Below are positions 1 through 7,407 of a stretch of DNA of 64,000 nt, in pieces. Source of the stretch: Leisingera sp. S132. Lineage in GTDB: Bacteria > Pseudomonadota > Alphaproteobacteria > Rhodobacterales > Rhodobacteraceae. The DNA is taken from positions 2,788,001 through 2,852,000 of the forward strand of contig NZ_CP083553.1 in NCBI RefSeq assembly GCF_025144465.1. The letters are read 5' to 3'. Below the pieces are notes generated by a model. The model was not told the origin of the DNA. It saw nothing but the letters and a program-made list of their open reading frames with translations, and made no database searches. The position numbers and the translations under genes are program-made. How positions within the stretch are numbered: position 1 is the first letter of the stretch; each line of letters starts with the position of its first letter.

Positions 1-542
1 GCACTGCGCTGATGCCGCTGACAGTGCTTCCGGTGTTCCTGCTGGCGCCCAGCCTTGGCGATCTGGGCGAGGTGCTGCGCGCCGCCGGGCGGCTGATAGG
101 CGCGATTGGCCTGACCGTGGCGGCCGCCTTTTTGCTGCGCCGCCTGACCCTGCCGCAAATGCATGAGGACCAGGCCAAAGCCATCGACGGGCTGACCGTG
201 ATTGCGCTGGCAGTGATTGTGGTCGGGCTGATGGCCGCGCTGGGGCCTGCGCTGCGCATGGACCCGCTGCTGGTCCTGCAGTGGCTGGGATTTGCTTTGG
301 CGGCCAACCTGGGCCTGCAGGTACTGGTGTTTGCAGTATTGCGCCGCCGCGCGGGCAGTGGCGCGGTGCCCGTTTCCGTTGTCGCCGGTAACCGGAACTT
401 CGCCCTCTTCCTGATCGCCCTGCCCGCAGCCACGACCGATCCCCTGCTGATCTTCCTCGGCTGCTACCAGATCCCGATGTATCTGACCGCAATTCTGATG
501 AAACCGCTCTACAACCGGGCGGCCCTCAGGACAGGAAGGTAA
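1..542 (+). CDS. C-terminal part of a membrane transporter (BASS/SBF-like)
   Basis: The frame is already open at the left edge, so this is the 3' part of a longer gene and the start codon is not in the window. The visible 176 or so residues contain about five hydrophobic segments and a GNRNFAL motif followed by a last helix ending near KPLYN. A GNRN-type motif late in the protein resembles the bile acid:sodium symporter (SBF/BASS) family, but I cannot confirm the family from this fragment. It runs convergently into the next gene, and their 3' ends overlap by 17 bases. Its substrate is unknown. Confidence 0.6.
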   Translation, partial: TALMPLTVLPVFLLAPSLGDLGEVLRAAGRLIGAIGLTVAAAFLLRRLTLPQMHEDQAKAIDGLTVIALAVIVVGLMAALGPALRMDPLLVLQWLGFALAANLGLQVLVFAVLRRRAGSGAVPVSVVAGNRNFALFLIALPAATTDPLLIFLGCYQIPMYLTAILMKPLYNRAALRTGR

Positions 543-1428
543 CGCCCGGCATCCGGCGGATCAGTTCGGCATCGGCCTGATAGGACTCGCTCATGTCGTC
601 CACCAGCGCCTGCGACCAGCCGGGGAGATCTATTTCCTCCTCGATCTCCGCCTCGTCATGATAATAGCTCAGGAACAGGGCGCGGACCCGCTCCCGCTGG
701 TCTTCGGACAGCCCGGGGCGGCCTGCCAGATAGGCCTCCAGCCGCTCATAACCTGCCTCTGAAATGATGCCGCGGGTGATGTCCAGCTCGCCGCTGAAGC
801 GGAAGCTGTCCCCCAGGCCGGATACGTGACCCAGGATGCTGGGCCAGATCACCGGCGTTTCCTCGTTGCACCAGACCGTGATGCGGCACTCTGGATTGCG
901 CTCCTGAATGTCCTCGACCACTTCCGACCAGTGCAGGTTCAAAAAATCGGTATCCCCCGCAAACTCGCGCCAGGTTCTGCCGGACTGCGACTTGAACACC
1001 GGACCGATCAGGGTGGCCGGGTTGCGCAGGCCAAGGAAGAACTCGCAAGGATTGCCGGGAAACAGACCGCGCAGGGCCGCTGTGTTGCTTCCCGCGTTAC
1101 GGTACAGCCGCCCGCCCTGCAGCATCCAGCCCGGCATCCCCAGAAAGCCGGAGTTTGTCAGGATGATCCGCGAGACCGCCTGGTCCTTGACCAGCCCCGC
1201 CAGCAGCGCCTCCCGCTCCTCATCGGTCACAAATTCCTTGTTCTGTTTGCGGATCAGCTGGTTCAGCGCCGTCATATAAGTGCCGGGCCGGCGGATCATG
1301 ACACCGCGGTCCAGCAGCGGCTGCGCATCCTTGCGCAGCGACCAGATCAGCTGGCCGTTGTCGGTATTGGGCGCCCCTATGTGGAAGGCCAGGGAAACAT
1401 CCCGTATGTCCGTGTTCGACTGGCTCAT
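526..1428 (-). CDS. sulfotransferase-like protein with degenerate PAPS loop
   Basis: This 300-residue protein begins with the layout of a bacterial sulfotransferase: a beta strand AFHIGAP, a loop, a helix with LRKDAQPLLDRGV, then RRPGTY. In active enzymes the loop after HIGAP reads KTGTT and binds the 5'-phosphosulfate of PAPS; here residues 20-25 read PNTDNG, so the loop has lost its Lys and Thr residues. The rest contains the spaced blocks seen in roseobacter sulfotransferase-like proteins (ILTNSGFLGMPG, FFLGLRNPATLIGPVFKSQ), but I see no other assignable motif. It is the last gene of a minus-strand group of glycan-type genes. It is either an inactive relative or an enzyme with another donor. 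Confidence 0.55.
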   Translation of the reverse strand: MSQSNTDIRDVSLAFHIGAPNTDNGQLIWSLRKDAQPLLDRGVMIRRPGTYMTALNQLIRKQNKEFVTDEEREALLAGLVKDQAVSRIILTNSGFLGMPGWMLQGGRLYRNAGSNTAALRGLFPGNPCEFFLGLRNPATLIGPVFKSQSGRTWREFAGDTDFLNLHWSEVVEDIQERNPECRITVWCNEETPVIWPSILGHVSGLGDSFRFSGELDITRGIISEAGYERLEAYLAGRPGLSEDQRERVRALFLSYYHDEAEIEEEIDLPGWSQALVDDMSESYQADAELIRRMPGVTFLS

Positions 1429-1501
1429 TATCCTTTCCGGCCTCTGCCCGGGTTTTGCTCAGCGGCGCTGTTGCAGCCAGCCGTATGGGCTTCTGCGCAT
1501 C

Positions 1502-2875
1502 TCATAGCCGTTCCTTCATCCGGCGGAAAAACCGGTCGTCCCTCTGCCGCAAGATATAGGCGCAAACCTGTTTCGCAAGACCCGGATGGCCGCGGTCCAG
1601 TGCCAGATTGGCAAGCTCGCGCTGAAACCTGGGAAAGCCGTGCCGCTTGCGCAGCAAACGGTGGAAGCGGTGCGGCGTCAGGTCCCCGGCGATGGCGCCG
1701 CGGGCGACCTCCTGCAGCACGCCCATCTGCTGCAGCGAGGACCCCAGCCGGTGCCCCAGCAGCGGGCACCGCCAGAATGTCACATTGCCCCCTGTAAACC
1801 GGGCCGCATGGGCCGCATCCGGCGCCACGTAAGGATCGAACATGATATGCACGTCCCCTGCCCCGTGGCTGGCCTGCGCCGCGTCGCCGAAGGGGCCGGA
1901 GAAATCCCGGCCCCAAACCTTCTTGTAGCGCATCTCCCAGGGCACGAGGGACTTGTCGAGGGTGGACTGCGGGCTGATCGCAAACACGGTGGAGCCCGGC
2001 GCAGCCGCGGCAAAGGCTGCTGCCGCATAGCCGCCCATCGAGGCGCCATAGAACACAACACGGGAAAACTGCTGGAAGAATCCGCTGTCGCGCAGCTCCT
2101 CGAACTTGCGGGTGACTTCCTGATGGCGGAACCAGGTCCAGCCATTGGCCATTACCCCGAGCATCGACCAGCCCTGTGCCTCGATGAAGCTGAAGCCCCA
2201 GGGCCGCCGGTCCTCCCGCTTGGTCATCGCGATATCGAGATTGTCGAAGGTGACAACCAGCGTCTCCCCGCGCGGCATGAACAGAAAGGAATGCTCCTCC
2301 AGCTCGTCAAAGAACCCTTCTTTGCCGGCCAGCGCGCGGGCCACCTTGGACCATTCACCGGAGGGGGGGAGCACCTCCTGAGGTTCGGCAGACAGGATCG
2401 CCAGCCCGTTGCCGTCCGACCCGGGCGCCAGCAGCGTATTGCAGCCGCCATAGGACTTGAGAAACGGGTAACTGCCCGACCCCTTGCGGATTTCGATCAC
2501 GACCCGGCTCAACGGGTGCAGCGCGCTGTCCAGCAACGGTCTGATGTTCTGGATCTTGTGGCGCACGCCAAAGCTGTTCAGCGCAAGGATCACGTCGTAC
2601 TGGCGGGCTTCATCTCCGCCCTCGGTAATTTCGATGGCCTCCCTGTCCACCCCGCCCTGTTCGAGCCGGGAAAGCCAGGTTTGCAGCTCCGATGCTTCGG
2701 GTGTTCTGGGCCTGCCCTTGTGGTCGAGGCAGACCAGATCAATGCGGCAGCCGAACCTGTGATGCAGCAGGATGCACAGTTCCGGCGCCTGCCCGTTGAC
2801 ATCTGCAACACTGCCGACGTCGTCGGCATCCAGCTCCGGCAGCACCGTCCTGAAGTCGAATTCACTGGTCAGCAT
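1502..2875 (-). CDS. methyltransferase-like domain fused to alpha/beta hydrolase
   Basis: This 457-residue protein appears to be a two-domain fusion. Residues about 25-160 resemble the C-terminal domain of the next upstream protein (2995-4563): both have an LHxRxGC block, a YDVI/FDLVI strand and an I-RKGSG turn. Here the glycine-rich SAM motif is not kept (the aligned stretch reads VADVNGQAP), so methyl transfer is doubtful. Residues about 190-400 look like an alpha/beta hydrolase, with the nucleophile elbow YGASMGGYAA at about 276-285 and a late GHRLGSS histidine. Similar proteins are common in Rhodobacteraceae near glycosyltransferases; a substrate is not known to me. It lies 73 bases upstream of the sulfotransferase-like gene on the same strand. 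Confidence 0.55.
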   Translation of the reverse strand: MLTSEFDFRTVLPELDADDVGSVADVNGQAPELCILLHHRFGCRIDLVCLDHKGRPRTPEASELQTWLSRLEQGGVDREAIEITEGGDEARQYDVILALNSFGVRHKIQNIRPLLDSALHPLSRVVIEIRKGSGSYPFLKSYGGCNTLLAPGSDGNGLAILSAEPQEVLPPSGEWSKVARALAGKEGFFDELEEHSFLFMPRGETLVVTFDNLDIAMTKREDRRPWGFSFIEAQGWSMLGVMANGWTWFRHQEVTRKFEELRDSGFFQQFSRVVFYGASMGGYAAAAFAAAAPGSTVFAISPQSTLDKSLVPWEMRYKKVWGRDFSGPFGDAAQASHGAGDVHIMFDPYVAPDAAHAARFTGGNVTFWRCPLLGHRLGSSLQQMGVLQEVARGAIAGDLTPHRFHRLLRKRHGFPRFQRELANLALDRGHPGLAKQVCAYILRQRDDRFFRRMKERL

Positions 2876-2994
2876 GTGTCTTCATCCGCCTTCCTGTGCC
2901 CTCCAGATGCCCGTTCGCCCCTGCCTGCTGCCCGCCGCAAAACAATGCACCGCTGCCGTCTCATAACAGCAATTGGTTAACGCTCCCGTACCTT

Positions 2995-4563
2995 TCACAC
3001 GGCCTGCCCGGCACGGGTCAGGACCGTGGAGTATTTGCCATGTTTTGCAAGCACTTCGACCGCACCGTAGGTTTTCATCGCGCCAATGCCGCCGGATCCC
3101 TTGCGGATATCCAGAATAATGCCGCCGCCGTCATTGATCTGGCTGCGGAACAGGCTGTCATAGGTGCCAACCGGATAGTGGAACCCGCAGGAGGCAAGGC
3201 TGATCACCAGGTCGAAACCGCCCAGCGCCGCCGTATCTTGCGACTTGGGGTTGATGCAAGTGATCTGCTCCGCCGGCACGCCGTTTCCTTCCAGGAAAGC
3301 CCGCGCAGTTTCCAGGCTTGTGTAACCCGCGCCTTCCCCCTCAAATCCGAAATGGCGGCTGTTCCCTTCCTCGATGTCGATCAGGACAACGTCGCAGCCG
3401 TAACGGCGGTGCAGCACCAGGCTGGCAAAGGCATACCCGCAGCCGATATCGGCCGAGCGTTTCGGCGCTATCGCGTCTGCCGGTTTCACAAAGAACTGGC
3501 ACTCCCGTTCCGCGATGCGGATCGACTCGTGCAGGATATGCTCCCGCTGGGCTCTGGCTTCTTCCAGCAGCAGCTGTTCATCGCCCGCCAGCCAGTCCCG
3601 GATGGTCTGCCCCGAGCTGGCAAGCTCGCTTCGCTGCAACAGGATGTTGGCCACATCCTGGGCGCTGAACATGGAAAAATCCAGCGTCGCGGGATCGATT
3701 TCATGTGTCATGGATACCTCTTGTTCCGGTGCGGGCTGCAGCAGATGGCGGGTTTCTTCTGCATTGATCCCGTGTTTCGCCAGCAGCTCATGCACATAGC
3801 AGCCCTCCGGCGGCACGCCGCCGTATTTGGCGGCAATGTTGCGGAACCGCCGCCCCCAGAAATGGATCGACAGGGTGTCGCTGCGGATATGCTTGGCAGC
3901 CTGGTTGCGGCGGTTCGGGTTCAGCACCACCCCAGCCTGCTTGAATGGCACCGGATAGATCACATGGCCGGGCTTCGCGTTTGAGATCTCACCGGTTTCC
4001 TGCAGGAACCAGGTCAGCGCATCCGGCCCCCAAACGCCCCAGGGCAGCAGCGACACATGCACCCCCTGCCCGGCTTCCTTCAGGGCCTGCAGCTCTGCCT
4101 GCTTCTCAGCGCTGTACCAGGGCGGGATGGGGTATTCGTCACTGGTGAATTTCAGCATCGCCTGCAGTGTCTTGGAGGTTTTCGGCAACCGCAGCACGCC
4201 ATTGTTGACCATCGGCTTCTTGTCCGAGATCCAGCCGTGGAAGTGCTTGCCCTTGATTTCCCAGGGCTGGCAGCAATAGGCATCCGTGTCGGCCCAGACA
4301 TAATCCGTCTGGCGCAGCATGTGCAGGCGGAAGACATCCGCATGGTAGGCCGGGCTGCCGGTCTTGGCATGACGGATGATGCGGTCTGCAGGCAGGATAT
4401 CATTGGCATCCGCAACCCGCACACCTTCCGGCACGCCCTTGACCTCATCATAGGTGAACAGAACCACCTCGTGGCCGTTGTCGGCAAAGGACTTCAGGCA
4501 AAGCTGTTCCAGCCAGCTGAGCTCAGCGCCCACCCAAAGTGATGCGATGACCGGAAGTGCCAT
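2995..4563 (-). CDS. glycosyltransferase fused to SAM methyltransferase-like domain
   Basis: Residues 1-285 look like a glycosyltransferase of the DXD sugar-binding type used for capsule or glycolipid synthesis. The protein starts with a beta strand (PVIASLWVGAELSWLEQL), has a YHADVFRLHML helix and the acidic motif VWADTDAY (DTD at 92-94), and later IHFWGRRF. Residues about 286-522 form a second domain with a SAM-type loop ADIGCGYAFA (371-380), an acidic strand end VVLIDIE and FDLVISLASCGFHYP. The fusion suggests a sugar is added and methylated by one polypeptide. The second domain is related to the N-terminal part of the 1502-2875 protein. The start ATG at 4563 follows a purine-rich stretch. 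Substrates are unknown. Confidence 0.65.
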   Translation of the reverse strand: MALPVIASLWVGAELSWLEQLCLKSFADNGHEVVLFTYDEVKGVPEGVRVADANDILPADRIIRHAKTGSPAYHADVFRLHMLRQTDYVWADTDAYCCQPWEIKGKHFHGWISDKKPMVNNGVLRLPKTSKTLQAMLKFTSDEYPIPPWYSAEKQAELQALKEAGQGVHVSLLPWGVWGPDALTWFLQETGEISNAKPGHVIYPVPFKQAGVVLNPNRRNQAAKHIRSDTLSIHFWGRRFRNIAAKYGGVPPEGCYVHELLAKHGINAEETRHLLQPAPEQEVSMTHEIDPATLDFSMFSAQDVANILLQRSELASSGQTIRDWLAGDEQLLLEEARAQREHILHESIRIAERECQFFVKPADAIAPKRSADIGCGYAFASLVLHRRYGCDVVLIDIEEGNSRHFGFEGEGAGYTSLETARAFLEGNGVPAEQITCINPKSQDTAALGGFDLVISLASCGFHYPVGTYDSLFRSQINDGGGIILDIRKGSGGIGAMKTYGAVEVLAKHGKYSTVLTRAGQAV

Positions 4564-4674
4564 GATACCTGCCCTTTGTTATCCTCGTTACGTCTACCGC
4601 CTGAATGCGTTATTTTGTTGGCGCAAATTAGCCTTCGACTCAAAAACCTGTCAAATTGCCCGGGCACCCCGGCC

Positions 4675-6951
4675 CTAGTGTGTGGTCTCGCCGCGCGCCA
4701 CCGTGAACCAGAAATCGCTGCCCGGCTCTTTCTCGGCAACTTCGTCCGGGATCACGCCCGGGCCGCTCAGAAAGACATTGGCGCCAAAATGCGCATGCAT
4801 CCGGGACAGCTTGCACAGCTTTTTGCTGGTCAGTTCACGGAACAGCTCCTGCATGTCATCGCGGGGTTTCAGCTCTTCGATCTTCTCGCGGTGCTTGCGG
4901 CACGAAAACTCATGCGCCGCGGCAATGTCCGGATCCGCCAGCAGCCGCGCCATTTCGGCTTCCAGCGCCGGAATCATCCGCTGGATCGAGCGCTCCTCCT
5001 CGGCGTTGTTGTTCATCCGGAACCAATAGGACAGGCCCTGATCCCGGTCGACATGGTTGACCCGGCCGCGGTCGCGTTTCACCAGAAAACTCTCGGCGCT
5101 GCGCACCGCGTAGTGATTGAGCTGCACCAGGTCATAGCCATAGGTGCTCATCGACGAGCGCCATCCGTTGCGGAACATCTCCCGCGGCATGTCCCGGCCG
5201 GAGCCATTGACCCAGCGGATGTCTTCCCACAGCTGCGGCTTCAGCCCCTTGGGCCGGTGCACGCCCAGTTTCTTGAAGATGCCGTTGTTGCGGAACAGCG
5301 TCTTGAAGCCCCAGGCCTGATGCGGCTTGCGGGTGACTTCATGCGCGCAACGGGTAAACTCCCGGGTGATCAGACCGCCGCTGAAATCGCGCACATCGTT
5401 GTTGCCGAACAGCCGCCACGTCATCGAGATCATGTTGGCATCACCCACCGCCTCAAACAGGTCCGCCAGCCTCCCTTCACCGCATTTGATGTTGATGAAC
5501 TCATCGACATCCATGCAGACCAGCCAGTCGGCATTGCGGATGACCGGCTCTTCGTCAGCCGCCTGCAGCGCCGCGTGCTGCGGCTTCAGATCGGTGCCCC
5601 GGAACGGGTTTTCACGGTGCTGCACAAGGCCCTTCGCCTGCAGCATCTGCAGCATCGTGTCGGTCCCGTCGGTGCAATCGTTTGTATAGACAAGGAAATC
5701 ATCCACCCCGATCGCCCGGTGGTAGGCCAGCCACTCCAGGATGAACGGCCCCTCGTTCTTCATCGTGGTGACAATCGCGGTTCTCGCCTTGCCGCCAGGG
5801 CGCTGGACCGCCTGCTCTTCGGGAATGCGGACGGGTTTGGCGTTGAAATATCCGGTTGCCAGCTCCAGCAGTTCCGGGGTCTCCACCAGGCTTGTTTTCG
5901 GCACGATCCTGGAAACCGTATCCGCCGGGTGGCGCAGCGCCATGCAGCGGTAGAACCGGGCGAGTTGGTCCGGGTCCGGCTCAACCCCAACGACACGTAT
6001 CAGGCGCCAGATACTCTCCGCACCGGCCTTGGCAGGCGCCAGACACCAGCGCGGGCGCAGACCAGTGGCGTCGAACTGGGTGCAGATGTGGTCGGCAAAG
6101 GCAGGCTCATCGCCATTGCGCACCCGCCAGGGATAGGCCTGCACCCCGCCCAGGCGCAGGCAGCCGGAGGGGGCGTCAACGGCGCGGTCAAACACATTCG
6201 GGCCGCCGGCCGGGGCCAGCAGGTCGAACAGATCAATATTGGCCACGGCACGCGCCCGCGCCAGAAACCGCGCGCGCAGGATCTCATAGATCAGGAACTC
6301 CCCCAGCGGCGCCTGCCAGGGGTCCGCGGGCGGGATCTCCATCCGGTCCTTTCCCGGCGCGCCCGGCACATTGAAGGGGTGCGCCTCGGGCGGCAGCCCG
6401 GCCTTGCCCAGGGGCAGCTTCGAATGAATGACAACAACCGTGCCCAGCCCCGGAACACTGCCGGCAAGCTCCCGCAGATCCCGGATGAAACGGCGGCTGT
6501 CCTGCGGCGGCGCCCGGTCCAGGATAACCGCCCCCTGCACGCCATGCTGAGAGACATGAAAGCGCAGCCATTCCGCCGCCGCCTCCGCGCTTTCCCCGTT
6601 GCGGACGGCGGCCAGGACATTCTGCCCCGCAAACAGCCCTGTCTCGTCCGGATGGAGCGGTATCTGAAGCTCTCCCCCGTCGGCCGCAAGGCTTACCGCG
6701 CTGCCGGCACTGCCGGCCGGAACATCCAGAACCGGAGCACCGCCAAAGTTATGCAGCACCGTGTCTGCGCGGGAGGACATGGCAGCCACGGTTTCCTGCG
6801 GCGTTCCGGACCGGAAGAACAGCCGCGCCACGCTTGTTTCCGGACCAGCCATTTGCACTGCATCAAGCAGATCCGCTCCGGCCACTGACAGCGCGCTGAA
6901 TTCACGTTCAAGGACTTGACCGCTGCAATTCCCGGGATCTGGATTGGACAT
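4675..6951 (-). CDS. duplicated family 2/92-like glycosyltransferase, N-terminal copy degenerate
   Basis: The C-terminal half of this 758-residue protein is a recognisable glycosyltransferase of the Glyco_tranf_2_4 kind: TAIVTTMKNEGPFILEWLAY from about 391, a nucleotide-sugar strand VYTNDCTDGT (421-430) and a metal-binding MDVDEF (480-485). The N-terminal half repeats the same order weakly: AAEWLRFHVSQHGVQGAVILD near 125-145 mirrors ILEWLAYHRAIGVDDFLVY, and ANIDLFDLL near 237-245 mirrors CMDVDEFI. The DxD residues are not kept in the first copy, so only the second half should be catalytic. It is the first gene of the four-gene minus-strand group. A role in surface polysaccharide or glycoprotein synthesis is inferred from family only. 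Confidence 0.65.
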   Translation of the reverse strand: MSNPDPGNCSGQVLEREFSALSVAGADLLDAVQMAGPETSVARLFFRSGTPQETVAAMSSRADTVLHNFGGAPVLDVPAGSAGSAVSLAADGGELQIPLHPDETGLFAGQNVLAAVRNGESAEAAAEWLRFHVSQHGVQGAVILDRAPPQDSRRFIRDLRELAGSVPGLGTVVVIHSKLPLGKAGLPPEAHPFNVPGAPGKDRMEIPPADPWQAPLGEFLIYEILRARFLARARAVANIDLFDLLAPAGGPNVFDRAVDAPSGCLRLGGVQAYPWRVRNGDEPAFADHICTQFDATGLRPRWCLAPAKAGAESIWRLIRVVGVEPDPDQLARFYRCMALRHPADTVSRIVPKTSLVETPELLELATGYFNAKPVRIPEEQAVQRPGGKARTAIVTTMKNEGPFILEWLAYHRAIGVDDFLVYTNDCTDGTDTMLQMLQAKGLVQHRENPFRGTDLKPQHAALQAADEEPVIRNADWLVCMDVDEFINIKCGEGRLADLFEAVGDANMISMTWRLFGNNDVRDFSGGLITREFTRCAHEVTRKPHQAWGFKTLFRNNGIFKKLGVHRPKGLKPQLWEDIRWVNGSGRDMPREMFRNGWRSSMSTYGYDLVQLNHYAVRSAESFLVKRDRGRVNHVDRDQGLSYWFRMNNNAEEERSIQRMIPALEAEMARLLADPDIAAAHEFSCRKHREKIEELKPRDDMQELFRELTSKKLCKLSRMHAHFGANVFLSGPGVIPDEVAEKEPGSDFWFTVARGETTH

Positions 6952-7150
6952 ACTGCTGCTTCACATCGCGACATTCTTGGCCCCGCTACAGATGGAAGGG
7001 GCGGAGTCCTTATACCCTGCGGACTGAAGTGCCGGAACCGGCAAACGCCGCAGACTGACTGCAAGAGGTCAAATGACTGGTATAAGGGCAACAGGCATTC
7101 CCGATACACGCAGGATGCAGATGTTGACTCTTAAGCTTTTAGTAAGATGA

Positions 7151-7237
7151 TGGTGCGGTCGAGAAGACTCGAACTTCCACTCCGGTTAAGGAACAGCGAC
7201 CTCAACGCTGCGCGTCTACCAATTCCGCCACGACCGC
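7151..7237 (-). tRNA. tRNA-Leu (anticodon GAG)
   Basis: On the minus strand the acceptor arms GCGGTCG and CGACCGC pair perfectly, followed by the discriminator A and an encoded CCA at 7151-7153. The D arm has TGGCGGAATTGGTAGACGC, the anticodon loop reads TTGAGGT with anticodon GAG, a long variable arm is present, and the T arm reads GTTCGAGTC. The long variable arm and the anticodon identify a class II leucine tRNA that reads CUC and CUU codons. Confidence 0.95.
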
Positions 7238-7261
7238 ACTGTCTTAGGCTTGGTGTAGCGG

Positions 7262-7290
7262 CGTATAGACCAGCGCGGATGCGATGTGAA
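7262..7290 (-). promoter_or_regulatory. sigma-70-type promoter of tRNA-Leu
   Basis: On the minus strand, TTCACA (7285-7290) and TATACG (7262-7267) are separated by 17 bases and lie about 24 bases before the tRNA 5' end. Each box differs from consensus at one or two positions. The placement fits a short 5' leader on the precursor tRNA. Confidence 0.5.
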
Positions 7291-7356
7291 GCCGAAAATC
7301 GTCTTTTTTGCAGAGAATATCGCGGCTGCTGTTCCGGGCTGCCAACTGGCGGAGAA

Positions 7357-7375
7357 CAGCCGGTTTTTCCGGCTG
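7357..7375 (-). terminator. hairpin 3' of the caspase gene
   Basis: CAGCCGG and CCGGCTG form a 7-bp stem around a five-base loop, 33 bases beyond the stop of the caspase gene on the minus strand. Only TTCT follows the stem, so it is a weak intrinsic terminator candidate. Confidence 0.4.
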
Positions 7376-7407
7376 CCCTCCCGCCAGGAGAAGATCATAG
7401 GGGGCGC

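Noticed and set aside
4576-6888. Plus-strand open frame of 770 codons over the duplicated glycosyltransferase
   Set aside because: No motif; the minus strand encodes clear glycosyltransferase blocks.
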